Source: Cyanodermella asteris (Eukaryota; Ascomycota; Lecanoromycetes; Ostropales; Stictidaceae). From it: DNA of 64,000 bases. A program made the translations under genes and the position numbers. The notes under the pieces were generated by a model. That model saw nothing but the letters and a program-made list of their open reading frames with translations. It ran no database searches and was not told where the DNA came from. The DNA is taken from positions 551,072-615,071 of the forward strand of contig UYJD01000004.1 of NCBI GenBank assembly GCA_900618795.1, written 5' to 3'. Shown piece by piece: positions 22,101 to 31,461 of this stretch (the first letter of the stretch is position 1; each line of letters begins with the position of its first letter).

Positions 22101-22485
22101 ACTCAGGGATTTCTTTGCAGAGTGATCTCGCCCCTTTCTTTCGTTCCCGTGCTAGCTTCGGCTCTGCGAAGTCCTCGGCTTGCCCTGGACCCAATGAATC
22201 TTTGACTTCATCCGGCTCGAATGCCAAGGGCACAAGCGTTTTTGGGATGTCCTGGCGAAACGTGGGTATGACGAAAGAGGGCAGCCCGAGCTGAGAGTTC
22301 GAATTCAGCAGCAGCTTAGCTCTGCCAGGTCGCCCATGGTGATGTTCGTGGTAGAGCGTAAGGCCTTCACGGTCGATGAAAGTAGGATGGACATTCGGAC
22401 CTTTGCTGACTCTGGTCTGTTCTTCTTGCTTCGGTTCTTTGATGATTCTTGGCTTTTCGCGCTCCGCAGTCCTTTTGCGCTTCAT
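19157..22485 (-). CDS. RRN6: RNA polymerase I-specific initiation factor Rrn6-like
   Basis: Two exons (22485-21051 and 21000-19157) give 1092 aa. The intron (donor GTAAGTC, acceptor CCGTAG) restores SDIVFVIVRGRQDVPVWARS in phase. The protein resembles the Rrn6 family, a WD-like subunit of the core factor that recruits RNA polymerase I to the rDNA promoter. Family features seen: FGADFAHVTFNPAKRQLVII followed by DIMGHWAVWS (about residues 300-330), the blade-like repeats KAMDWDGWARILWSRDGRVL, and a C-terminal Ser/Pro-rich tail ending in the basic cluster GKKRKKGF, as commonly found at the end of fungal Rrn6 proteins. Length agrees with the family (about 900-1100). It is transcribed divergently from the NUC1-like gene. 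Confidence 0.85.
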
Positions 22486-23022
22486 CCTGCCTCGAATAGC
22501 TGGCGTCGTGTTGTAAATGGTCGAGGTCTGTGTACATGCCTCGATGCCTGCGGATACATGAAGAGTTTGATGACACTCTGTGAAGTGTGAAGCAAGTCGT
22601 CAAGAAGCGCAAAGCAAAGTTGGCAAGCTGCTGGAGTGACAAGTGAAGATCAGCGGTGAAGGACTCGATATGGTAGCCTCTTGAGATGTTCTGAAGTCCC
22701 AAGCTCGAGTCGTCTGATGCTATCAAGTCTGCCAATCAGCTCGGTCACAGTGAAACGTGCTGAAACCGCACCTGGGTGATGGTGAGCAGATGGAAAAGAA
22801 AGCTGCCTGAAACATTGGCGGAGAAGCTTTCCGCTGCTGGTCAGCCGGCGCGTCAATTCGCCTCAAAGTTTCCTTACGCGCCGCACATGATCTGATCTTT
22901 CCGACCAGAGCTCACACCGTCAACATCACCTGAGCTGTTCGGCCAGCTCTACGGCCAGCTTCATATATCTCTGGACAGACGGCACCTGTTTCGATCCAAT
23001 TTCACTACCATCGGCCGCCGTC
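22486..23022. other. Divergent promoter region
   Basis: 537 bases between the RRN6-like and the NUC1-like gene. Nothing beyond ordinary promoter sequence is seen. Confidence 0.5.
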
Positions 23023-24045
23023 ATGTCCAAGAGCACCCTCGCCATCATCGCCGGCGTCTCCGCAGCTTCCGGTGCTGCTGTCACAGCCGCCCTTTACTCC
23101 TCTCGAAGCCAGTCAAAGCCCACTACAACATCTCCTATTCCCTCTATTGCTTCGCAGACCTCGACGACCGCTCCTCCATCTCCGATACCAGGCCCAGCGC
23201 CTCTGAGTCGGACAGCAATCTCCCCAGTCGATCCTGCTGGTCTGTTCCAGTATGGCTTTCCCGGCCCCAAATCCGACCTCCGAAGTACGCTGTCCACCGT
23301 CTCAGCCTACGACCGCGAGCGAAGTAATCCTCACTGGGTTGCCGAACACATCACGCCCGAGTCACTAACCCGTAAGAATGGTGATCGGAAACACAGCAAT
23401 TTCGTCGAGGACGAATCGATTCCTCCCATGTTCCGAGCGAAGCTGCACGATTACTATCGATCGGGGTACGACAGGGGTCACCAGGTCCCTGCGGCAGATG
23501 CGAAGTGGAGTCAAGAGGCTATGGACAGTACTTTCTTGCTGTCGAACATGTGCCCGCAGGTCGGCGATGGGTTCAACAGGGATTACTGGGCACATTTTGA
23601 GGATTTCTGCCGAAGGTTGACGAACCGATTCCCGAGCGTGCGCATCGTGACGGGCCCATTGTATTTGCCGAAGAAGGATGCGGACGGCAAATGGAGGGTG
23701 TCGTACGAGATGGTTGGTAGCCCGCCGAATGTTGCGGTGCCGACACATTTCTACAAGGTCATCTTCGCGGAGGATGGGAGGACTGGTGGGAATGTCAGCG
23801 TCGGCGCTTTCGTCCTGCCGAATGCCAGGATCGACAACAACAAGCCGTTGACTGACTTTGAAGTCCCGATCGAGGCAATTGAGAGGGCTAGCGGGTTGGA
23901 ATTTGCTACAAAGTTGCCGAAGGAGAGGAGACGGAAGCTGTGTGCGGACATCAGCTGCTCGATTGTTGTCCGTGAGTACATGGAGAGACAGAAGAACTTG
24001 AAGGGTGAGCCTCCTTCGGGGCCTGGTCTGCCGGCTCCGAGGTGA
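23023..24045 (+). CDS. NUC1: Mitochondrial DNA/RNA non-specific endonuclease (EndoG/Nuc1)
   Basis: Single exon, 340 aa, start at GTCATGTCC. A magnesium-dependent sugar-non-specific nuclease located in mitochondria, active in mitochondrial DNA turnover and cell death in yeast and animals. The N-terminus MSKSTLAIIAGVSAASGAAV is a hydrophobic targeting/anchor segment followed by a Pro/Thr-rich linker. The catalytic motif DRGH (in SGYDRGHQVPAAD, about residue 150) is intact, and the cofactor-binding Asn occurs in FNRDYWAHFEDFCRR (about 185-198). SNMCPQVGDGFNRDYW is a family hallmark. Length (340) is close to yeast Nuc1 (329). All key residues are present so it should be active. Confidence 0.95.
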   Translation: MSKSTLAIIAGVSAASGAAVTAALYSSRSQSKPTTTSPIPSIASQTSTTAPPSPIPGPAPLSRTAISPVDPAGLFQYGFPGPKSDLRSTLSTVSAYDRERSNPHWVAEHITPESLTRKNGDRKHSNFVEDESIPPMFRAKLHDYYRSGYDRGHQVPAADAKWSQEAMDSTFLLSNMCPQVGDGFNRDYWAHFEDFCRRLTNRFPSVRIVTGPLYLPKKDADGKWRVSYEMVGSPPNVAVPTHFYKVIFAEDGRTGGNVSVGAFVLPNARIDNNKPLTDFEVPIEAIERASGLEFATKLPKERRRKLCADISCSIVVREYMERQKNLKGEPPSGPGLPAPR

Positions 24046-24600
24046 ACATGATTGAGTTGTCGTTGAACAAGGCGCCATCATGGTGGTTCGTTCTGTTTGG
24101 GCATATACAAGCTGTATAATAAGCATGGCGAATTGGCGTTCGCAACAAATCATCATTTGCTCTCAACATGTTGGAGTCGCCTCTTTAGATGTACTTGTTT
24201 GCATACACCTTTGCCATAGAAGCCGAGGACGCCTTCAATTGTAGGTCGAGCCCCTGGCCTGTTGCACCTCACCGTCACCTTCAATCAAAGCGCGGACGGC
24301 GCGTTCCCCTCGGCACTGACGAATGCCCGCATGGACCCGTCAGTCGCCTGTGATAAGACGAAGCCATTCCCATCACAAAAAGGTTAGGAGCGTGTCGTTG
24401 ACGCCGCCATCTTAGCTGTCGGGCCATTTGTCCAGCTGCCCCGCCACCCCGCAATCGCTGCCTCTCTCACGGCTTTCCAACAAAAAAAACAAAAACTGTC
24501 CACAGCCAGACCCCCACGGATCGTGCTCCACCACACTGTAGCCCAATCATCAAAAGATTTCGAGTGTCATCGAACAGACGACACAAAAATCACAACCGTT
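24046..24600. other. Intergenic
   Basis: 3' flank of the NUC1-like gene and flank of the tRNA gene. No other gene is seen. A short A-rich stretch occurs at about 24482-24495. Confidence 0.5.
24585..24589 (-). terminator. RNA polymerase III terminator (T5)
   Basis: On the minus strand a run of five T residues follows 11 bases after the 3' end of tRNA-Val, as expected for Pol III termination. Confidence 0.75.
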
Positions 24601-24710
24601 TAGTCTCGCCGAGGATCGAACTCGGAACCTTTTCGGCTTCAACGGGGGGGTGTTGAAGAACGGTTCAGCTGTATGTGAACGAAACGTCATAACCATTAGA
24701 CCACGAAACT
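24601..24710 (-). tRNA. tRNA-Val(CAC), with a 37-nt intron
   Basis: Read on the minus strand, 110 bases fold to a full cloverleaf. Acceptor stem AGTTTCG pairs with CGAGACT (one G-T pair). The T arm is CCGAG-TTCGATC-CTCGG. The D arm contains GGTCTAATGGTTATGAC. Anticodon stem TTTCG pairs with CGAAA once a 37-nt intron (24673-24637) is removed. The anticodon loop 5' part reads TTCACA, giving anticodon CAC at 24677-24675 (valine, codon GUG). The intron lies after position 37, one base 3' of the anticodon, the canonical place for eukaryotic tRNA introns. Exon 1 is 24710-24674 and exon 2 is 24636-24601; the mature RNA is 73 nt before CCA addition. B-box sequence and a downstream T5 are present. Confidence 0.93.
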
Positions 24711-25256
24711 CAAACTGATTGTAGTATTTTGCAACCAAAACGTATATTATATACTTGGTCAAATATTAGGTTGAAGCAAGATTCTCGCGATATCACGGTA
24801 CGAGAAACGAGTTTTCGTGTTTGATGAAGGTAAGCGTGCCCCAGCGTCTCGAATCGATCGATACGCAGTGGCACTTGTCCCCGTGAAGTGAAGCAATGTA
24901 GCAAGAGGAACAAGTGTGTCGAGAAAGCGAGCTGAACAAAACACCAAATACCAGACATCAACCCCTTCCCTCCTCCTGGGCGAGCACCGAGTCTTGCTCC
25001 GTCGTGCTTCACGGGTGGTTGCGACGCCAGATGGTCCAACACACCGACTTTGGCTCGCAACACTGTGGGCCGATGCGGGTAAAGACGATACTGATTCGTA
25101 TACATGTTTCAGTACTTCCTAGATTATTCAGCCAAGTACTTAGCTGAGGAACTTTCGGATACTTGTCTAAGCAGGTAAGTGGGTATGTCTGGAATCATTG
25201 ATCATGCTGCTCTGAAGGAGACATTAGCAGCGGCTGATCTCCCCCTGCCTTCGGTT
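24711..25256. other. Intergenic
   Basis: Between the tRNA gene and the HET-domain gene; no gene supported. Confidence 0.5.
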
Positions 25257-27152
25257 CTATAGTATATGTAATTCTTCTCGCTCGCTCTGTTTGAGCCACG
25301 GTTTCAAAAGCGGCCTCTGCTCATCGGCAGCAAAATACTCTCCCTGCATGACTCCGAACGTGAAAATCTCACCAACAACGACGAATCCTCGAGTCGTCAG
25401 CCCACTGCCATATCTCCTCAAAATCACCGGCACCGAAAGACCCTCGACCAGATACACCACGTCACCCGGCATCCCATGAAATAGCCCGAAGCCCAGAAAA
25501 CCCTGCGATGTTTGGAAAAGACGCATGCGTTCAAAGGTCCATATACTGGAGTGCGTTCCGAGCGAGCTCCCGAATAGCAGAGACTCGCGGATCTGACTGC
25601 GATATTCTTGGTACAAGGCCTGATCCTCCGCGCTTTCGGAAGCTAGGTCTGCGGGCTTGAGAACGGTCTCTTGCTGCTTTGCTATTTCCGGTGTGACGCT
25701 GTCGATCAGCTGGACGAGCCGCCTGCGGTATCTATCCAAGTCTGCTTTCCAAGGCCGCATTTGCTCGCCCGTCCCATCGCGTGAGCGCGGCTTCCAGGTA
25801 ATGGTGCCCTTGCGATCGTAAGCTTGCAGCTCGTTGAGAACGGCTGTTGCTGCTGCGTGGAGAATGCTTGGACTTTTGTATGGAAAGTCTTCGTTATCTG
25901 TGGATGAGCTGAGGATCATGCCGAGACGTCGCCCGTGTGCAAGCAAGGCCCCGTTGCGAGCTTGAGAGGGCGGTCGACTCAAAGGCTCTGTGGCGTTGAG
26001 CTGGAGTTGGACGCGGTCGAGTCGTAATACTTGCCAGCGCCGTAGTCGTGACCAAAGTCCTCTGTCGGTCCAAGGAGGCGACCAGCGCGGCGATCCCGCT
26101 TCATTTGCATTATTTCCGAAGGTAGTCAACGTGATGATGTCGAGCCGGTATCGTGGCCCAGCGTTGACAGTCATGTCAACCATTTCGGCGGTCGTTATCT
26201 TGTGCTGTACATTCTCCAGCTCATCACCATAGTACAGATCCTGCAAAGGCGACCAAGTGTCGGCCACCAGACCAAGCAGCCCAAAGACCTTGTCCTTCAT
26301 ATAGGTTGCCTCGCATCGTCGGGTCCAGTACAGTGCTTGAAGCAAGGGCATCGGCTCCCGTCTGGATATTCGACCTCTCAGCGCATTCAGCTCGTGCAAA
26401 TGCGTGGTATGAGTCGTCATGTACTCATGCAACTTGCTCTGCATCGGCCAATGTTTGCTATCAGGATTGCCAGCATGACTCGTCAAAGCTCGAAAGAACG
26501 GCTGCCAAGATACACGAGCTGACAGTGAGGCCAAGACCAGGTCTTTGGCCAGGCAAACCTCCTGTACGATCCAGATGCGCCGCCAAAAGTCGACCTGGCT
26601 GAGCGAGACGAATGCTCGCATCAATGCCAGATACACTGTGTAAGCGCCTTCCTTGTCATCCGGCAGTTGGTAGTCATTTTCGATGAATCGTTGGACGTTC
26701 TGCAGTGCTCAGCACTCGGATTCGCCGCGCGTCAGCCACGAGATGACCTTGCGGGCTCCAGCAAAGATTTGAGGCATGTGCTTGATCTGAGTGTCCTTCT
26801 CCTCGATATCGGTCTGATTGATACATACAGCATCAGCCCAGATATATTTCTCATCTTCATTGGCGTCCTGTCGGATCTGACGTAAAGCTGAGGCCAAGTT
26901 GACCGTGACGACCATGCTATTTCCGTTGACGAGGCATCTTTCGACGGCTCGACTCGGGCCCCAGCAGTAGCTCAACGCGACGTACTCAGGACACTTGCCA
27001 ATGTCAAACTCCTCCAACGTGCAAGACAAGACGTGATCTCCATCTTCGGGCAAGATGTGCAATAGACGGAACGAGACTGCAGACTCGAGTCGGCTGTAAG
27101 AAAATACCTCCTGATCATGATCGGAGGATCTACCGTCAGGTCCAAACACCAT
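25257..27152 (-). pseudogene. HET-domain (heterokaryon incompatibility) protein with in-frame TGA
   Basis: The frame from ATG 27152 to 25257 covers 632 codons and is continuous except for one TGA at 26711-26709. Before the stop lie the HET-domain blocks ALSYCWG, IWADAVCINQTDIEEKDTQI and ARKVISWLTRGES; after it the same frame continues with QNVQRFIENDYQ and the third block DFWRRIWIVQEVCLAKDLVL, then a 400-residue C-terminal region ending FTFGVMQGEYFAADEQ...EREELHIL. HET proteins trigger cell death when unlike mycelia fuse. No intron can remove the stop: the only GT...AG pair around it is 16 nt and breaks the frame. So this is either a recent nonsense allele, a sequencing error, or a truncated product of about 147 aa. 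Everything else looks intact. Confidence 0.8.
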
Positions 27153-28298
27153 GTCGTGATAGAGAAACGTAAGGCGTACCGACAGAAGTCGCTGCCCAAG
27201 TCTTGTCCAGGCTAGTTCTGTCAATATGCGTGCATATATCCTCCGGATTATATGGTCATATAATCACAGTAATAAACATTCCGCAACTAATTGAGGGGGT
27301 ACTGAGACAGTATGGGGCTGGTTCTTCGGGACTTTGCTCGAAAGGCTGTCATTGAAGTAATGGTGGAATGACTCCAAGTACCTTGTTCCGCAGCACAACA
27401 TAGAGTACTGATGAACGCCAATAATGTTCTCGGGCTCGCTCTCGGTGCCCGTTTTGGCCAAGCCAAACTAGGTCAGAGCAATGCCAAGAGGAAGAGGCTA
27501 GATGCATCAGTTGATAAGTATCGAACTGAGTGGGTCGGTATTTTCGGTGTTTTGGTATACTGCATGTAAATTACTCGCCTGTTTTAGGTTAGCGCGCCCC
27601 CTGAGCAATCAAGGGTCTACAAAACCCTCACGCAGGGTTCTAACCTCGTTTTAATCAATCAATACTGTTCGAAAAACTTGCTGCACGTTAATAAGACTAT
27701 GGGCCGAGTTCGGGGCTTCTATGAGACGCGGATTACGTAACTACAGCCCCAACAGCGTGCATGAACAAGAGGGCAGCTTGCACTCCCAGCTCTCCTCACA
27801 CCCCTGCATACAACCTCGCCTCTTCTTACACAGACTGAGCCCGCTGGCTCCTGTGGATAAAATGTTGGTGCGAATGAATGGCCGGCTATTGCTAGGTATT
27901 CCAAATGCTCGGAGAGCGGAGTGCAATGAACCTTGTCAAAGAATGATGAACCAATCGGCACGAGCACACATCATTATAGGTTTCCAGTGTCCATATCACA
28001 GACACCAACGCCGTCCGCTTTGGTTGGTCCAGCCGAGAAACACAGTCTTCAGTGTAACTGAAGCCATCTTTGCTCTCTACCAAGGAATGTGGCCAAAGCT
28101 ATTCAGAGGATAACCCGTCTTGAACCGCTCGCTCGTAGCTCCATGACCGTTGAAAATTCTGAAAGCCTCCAACCTCTGTGCTATTACCCATCTTGGTAGT
28201 AATACTCGCCAAACTTCGAGTTCAAAGGAGCGCCGTGACATTAGTTTCATGAGCCCCTATTTGCTAAGTTTTATGAGCCTCCATGACCGTATCCATTT
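27153..28298. other. Intergenic with a hairpin-rich element
   Basis: No gene is supported. It contains nested inverted repeats at 27586-27646 (AGGTTAG/CTAACCT outer arms; AACCCT/AGGGTT inner arms) and, at 27434-27471, a 38-base segment resembling 29569-29606. Confidence 0.4.
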
Positions 28299-29237
28299 CT
28301 AAATCCATACACTCTTATTAGACTCGACCCAAGATTCGAAGCTGGTTGGCTGGGATCCAGAATACTTTTGCACATTACCCAGCCATTCTTCCTCAACCGG
28401 GATTCCGAAAACAGTCGTCCTGCCGGCAAAGTCAACCTTGGCTGTCTGATCCAACATGTAATCAACCGTCGCTTCGGGAAAATACCGAGTCCCAGCAATT
28501 ATTTCCTTCATCTCCTTCTTCGTTGCACTCTCAACCTTCGGGTTCTTGTCCAATGACTGCGCCACGATCCTGATCGCATCACTCTGCTTGTAAAGTTTCG
28601 GTCCCAGGAGGTACGGTGTCGTGTTCCCATCCGGCGGGATACCGTTGACCAACATTGTCTCCATCACTTGTCCGATGTCTTCCGGAACGACACAATCGAC
28701 GTAAGTGTCCGGCATCCAAACTTTGACTTCGCCGCGCTTGATCCCCGGGAGGAATTGCAGGTTATTACTGGCAAAAGAACCGGGACGAACAGCAATGTAA
28801 CTACGCTGTCCGAAAACATCCTCCAAATTGATCTCCACCTGTGCGTGAATCCACGGAATTACATCCTTTTGATGGACTTTTCTGATCGGGCCTTCAATGC
28901 TAAAGGTGCTGAGAAAGACGACGAGCTCGATTCCGCTGGCTTTGAGGGCTTCGACAGTGGTCCGCATCCCGTCATGACTGGGCTCTGCTAGGTAGATGAA
29001 TGCGCGCTTGGATCCGGTCTGTGTCACAGCGGCGGAGACGCTGTCCGGCTTGGTCAAATCGGCAGAAATGCGCACAAAGTGGCCTGCAGACTCTTCCAAG
29101 GAGGGGAGTCCCTGGATGGGTTTGGAGATGTCCCGCATAGCAAGCGCTACGTGGGCGCCGAGCGATTGTGCAGTACGGGCGGCAGAGGAGCCCACTCTGC
29201 CGGTAGGGCCGAAGACGATGACTTTGGAATGGTACAT
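28299..29237 (-). CDS. NmrA-like NAD(P)-binding protein
   Basis: Single exon, 312 aa, starting MYHSKVIVFGPTGRVGSSAA. The frame is open upstream, with another in-frame ATG at 29291, but the Rossmann strand begins right after MYHS. The dinucleotide motif GPTGRVGSSAART (about residues 9-21) is the NmrA-type GxxGxxG. The middle contains LVVFLSTFSIEGP and SYIAVRPGSFASNNLQFLPG, typical of atypical SDR/NmrA proteins (redox sensors or quinone-oxidoreductase-like enzymes); the classical YxxxK is not seen. The C-terminus (FESWVESNKSVWI) is family-like. It lies 4 kb outside the PKS-NRPS regulator; membership in that cluster is not supported. Substrate unknown. Confidence 0.85.
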   Translation of the reverse strand: MYHSKVIVFGPTGRVGSSAARTAQSLGAHVALAMRDISKPIQGLPSLEESAGHFVRISADLTKPDSVSAAVTQTGSKRAFIYLAEPSHDGMRTTVEALKASGIELVVFLSTFSIEGPIRKVHQKDVIPWIHAQVEINLEDVFGQRSYIAVRPGSFASNNLQFLPGIKRGEVKVWMPDTYVDCVVPEDIGQVMETMLVNGIPPDGNTTPYLLGPKLYKQSDAIRIVAQSLDKNPKVESATKKEMKEIIAGTRYFPEATVDYMLDQTAKVDFAGRTTVFGIPVEEEWLGNVQKYSGSQPTSFESWVESNKSVWI

Positions 29238-29956
29238 GATGAATAGGTCAAAGAGAAACACTCGTAAGAATATACAGATTGCGCGTTTCATTAATTTGTA
29301 GGGACGTAGGGAAAAAAAATGGAGCACAGTAACAGGAGTTGACGGCACACTTATCCAAACCGAAGGTTGAACGTCAGTCTGTTTTCCCTTTGGCCATGAG
29401 AGTTGGGTATCTTCTGCTTGATAATTCGGCCTTCCGGCCTTGATGTGGAATACGACGCCGGGCTGTGCCAAGCGATGTCCAAAGGCGGTGCATGCGGCGG
29501 TCATATACAATTCTGTTCCACGGTTTTATCCAAGTTACTAGTGGACACTCGAATAACGACCTTGATATGCTCGCTCTTGGTGCCTGCTTTGGCCAAATTG
29601 ATCTAGTGGGGCTTAGCCGTTGGTCGAACACGATTCGTAGGCAGCCCCCGAACCCAGCAATGCATGCCAAATCACAGAAGTAAGGTCCAATGCCAAAATG
29701 TACATAGCAATGAATGTGCCAGGTGGTATGGAAGCGTAGAACATTTACACGTTCGACGAAGCGCGATGTGCTAAGCACCGCGCTTGACAGGCGGTCCGAG
29801 CTTCCGACTGCGTGACGATAATCGACTGGCGCGTGCAGCCTCACCTTCCGACCAGATGACCATCACTGCCTGTTCCACCAGCACCGACATGCCTCCTCTC
29901 CTATAAGACCATCACATGCTCCTGCTGAAGCTCTGCTCAGCAACACCACTTTCACC
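29238..29956. other. Divergent promoter region with a gene relic
   Basis: 719 bases between the NmrA-like and the transporter gene. The segment 29465-29680 reads SNNDLDMLALGACFGQIDLV in one frame, ankyrin-like, and is similar to 27400-27471. Probably decayed. Confidence 0.35.
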
Positions 29957-31349
29957 ATGGATCGCATTCGACGGTTCTTTCGGCGAGAGGACAAGTCCGG
30001 ACAGTATGAGCCTCTCAACGAGACCGAAGGCCACGCTCCCAGCACGACCAAGGAGTCCAAGTTCGATTGGGTCGAATATGGCATCTTTGTGCTGCTCGGT
30101 ATAGCCATGCTATGGGCTTGGTAAGTTAGATGCATGTTTCCATCGAATCCAGCTAACAAGGTCAAGGAACATGTTCCTCGCCGCAGCCTCCTACTTCGAG
30201 TCCCGCTTCGCCGGCAACGACGGCCTCGTCAGTAGCTTCCAGTCCGCCGAAATCACAGTATCGACGACAGCGAACCTGGTCTCCATGCTAGTGCTTACGA
30301 AGCTTCAAAAGAATGCATCATATCCTCTCCGAATCGCGCTCTCGCTGGCCATGAACATCGTCTGCTTCAGCCTCCTCGCCCTTTCCACGGTTGCATTCCT
30401 GGACATTTCCCAGGGCGGCTACTACGCATTCTTCTTGATCATGGTGCTGCTCTCCAGTACCGCGACTGGGCTCTGTCAGAACGGCGTCTTCGCGTATGTG
30501 AGCAGCTTTGGGGTCGGGGAATATACACAGGCGATCATGACCGGCCAGGGCATTGCAGGCGTTCTTCCACCTATCGTCAAGATCGCTGGCGCACTGAGCG
30601 TACCACAAGATCAGATTGTACATGGAGTTGCGACGGAGAGTCCTAGAAGTGCATGCGCGTACTTTGGTATCGCGGCTGGAGTGTCAGCTTTAGCCTTGGT
30701 TGCGTTTGGATACCTCCTTCGACGCAACCCGATGCAGGGAACCTTGCGCACGCACGTGGATAATATGAGTTCTGCTGAGGAAGATCTGTCGGCGTCTATG
30801 ATGTCTCAGCGGAAGGTCTTGGGACTCTGGCAGCTGTTTCTGAAGCTGAAATGGCTTGCCCTGGGCGTGACAATTACTTTCGCTGTCACTTTGTGCTCGT
30901 TCCCCGTCTTCACGGCTCAAATCATCAGCGTTCGGGACCCCGAGACCTCGAGCCGTATCTTTCAGCAAGCGGCCTTCATTCCTTTGGGATTCCTGTTCTG
31001 GAATATTGGAGACTTGATTGGTCGAGTTGTCCCATCAATTCCGGGCCTCAATCTTGTCCACTTACCGAAAACTGTCTTCAGTGCTTCGATACTGCGGATC
31101 GTTTTCATTCCAATGTACCTGCTTTGCAACATCAAGGGACGCGGGGCTGTTATCCACAGCGACTTCTTCTATCTGTTCATCGTGCAGCTGCTTTTCGGAC
31201 TGACCAATGGCTGGCTTGGATCTACATGTATGATGGGTTCGGCGTACTGGGTCGAAGAAGACGAGCGGGAAGCTGCGGGCGCGTTCATGGGATTGATGCT
31301 TGTGGCTGGTCTCACAATTGGAAGTCTTGTAAGCTTCGTAGCGGGATAG
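29957..31349 (+). CDS. Equilibrative nucleoside transporter (ENT/SLC29 family)
   Basis: Two exons (29957-30120 and 30167-31349) give 448 aa. The start MDRIRRFFRRED is followed by a polar cytosolic N-terminus (residues 1-38). The first membrane helix (YGIFVLLGIAMLWAW) is split by the 46-nt intron and continues NMFLAAASYFESRFAG, the ENT hallmark after helix 1. About eleven hydrophobic segments follow, with a long polar loop at about 240-265 (QGTLRTHVDNMSSAEEDL) between helices 6 and 7. GLCQNGVFAYVSSFG and LTNGWLGSTCMMGSAYWV are family-conserved regions. Fungal members (Fun26-like) move nucleosides or nucleobases across vacuolar or plasma membranes. All segments are intact. It is not an obvious metabolite exporter. 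Confidence 0.9.
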
Positions 31350-31461
31350 ATCAACGAATTGACGACTCTGAATTCTTCGCGACTCTCACATTGTAAGCGA
31401 TGAGTTGTCGCCCTTTTCGTAGGCCCGAGCGTCTGAACATGCTTGACGAGCGGGCGCAAAA

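Noticed and set aside
26701-26720. Intron removing the HET-gene stop codon
   Set aside because: The only local GT...AG pair is 16 nt and shifts the frame; larger choices delete the conserved KVISWL block.
29238-29510. Longer N-terminus for the NmrA-like protein, from upstream in-frame codons
   Set aside because: The Rossmann fold begins directly after MYHSK; the upstream sequence has no domain content.
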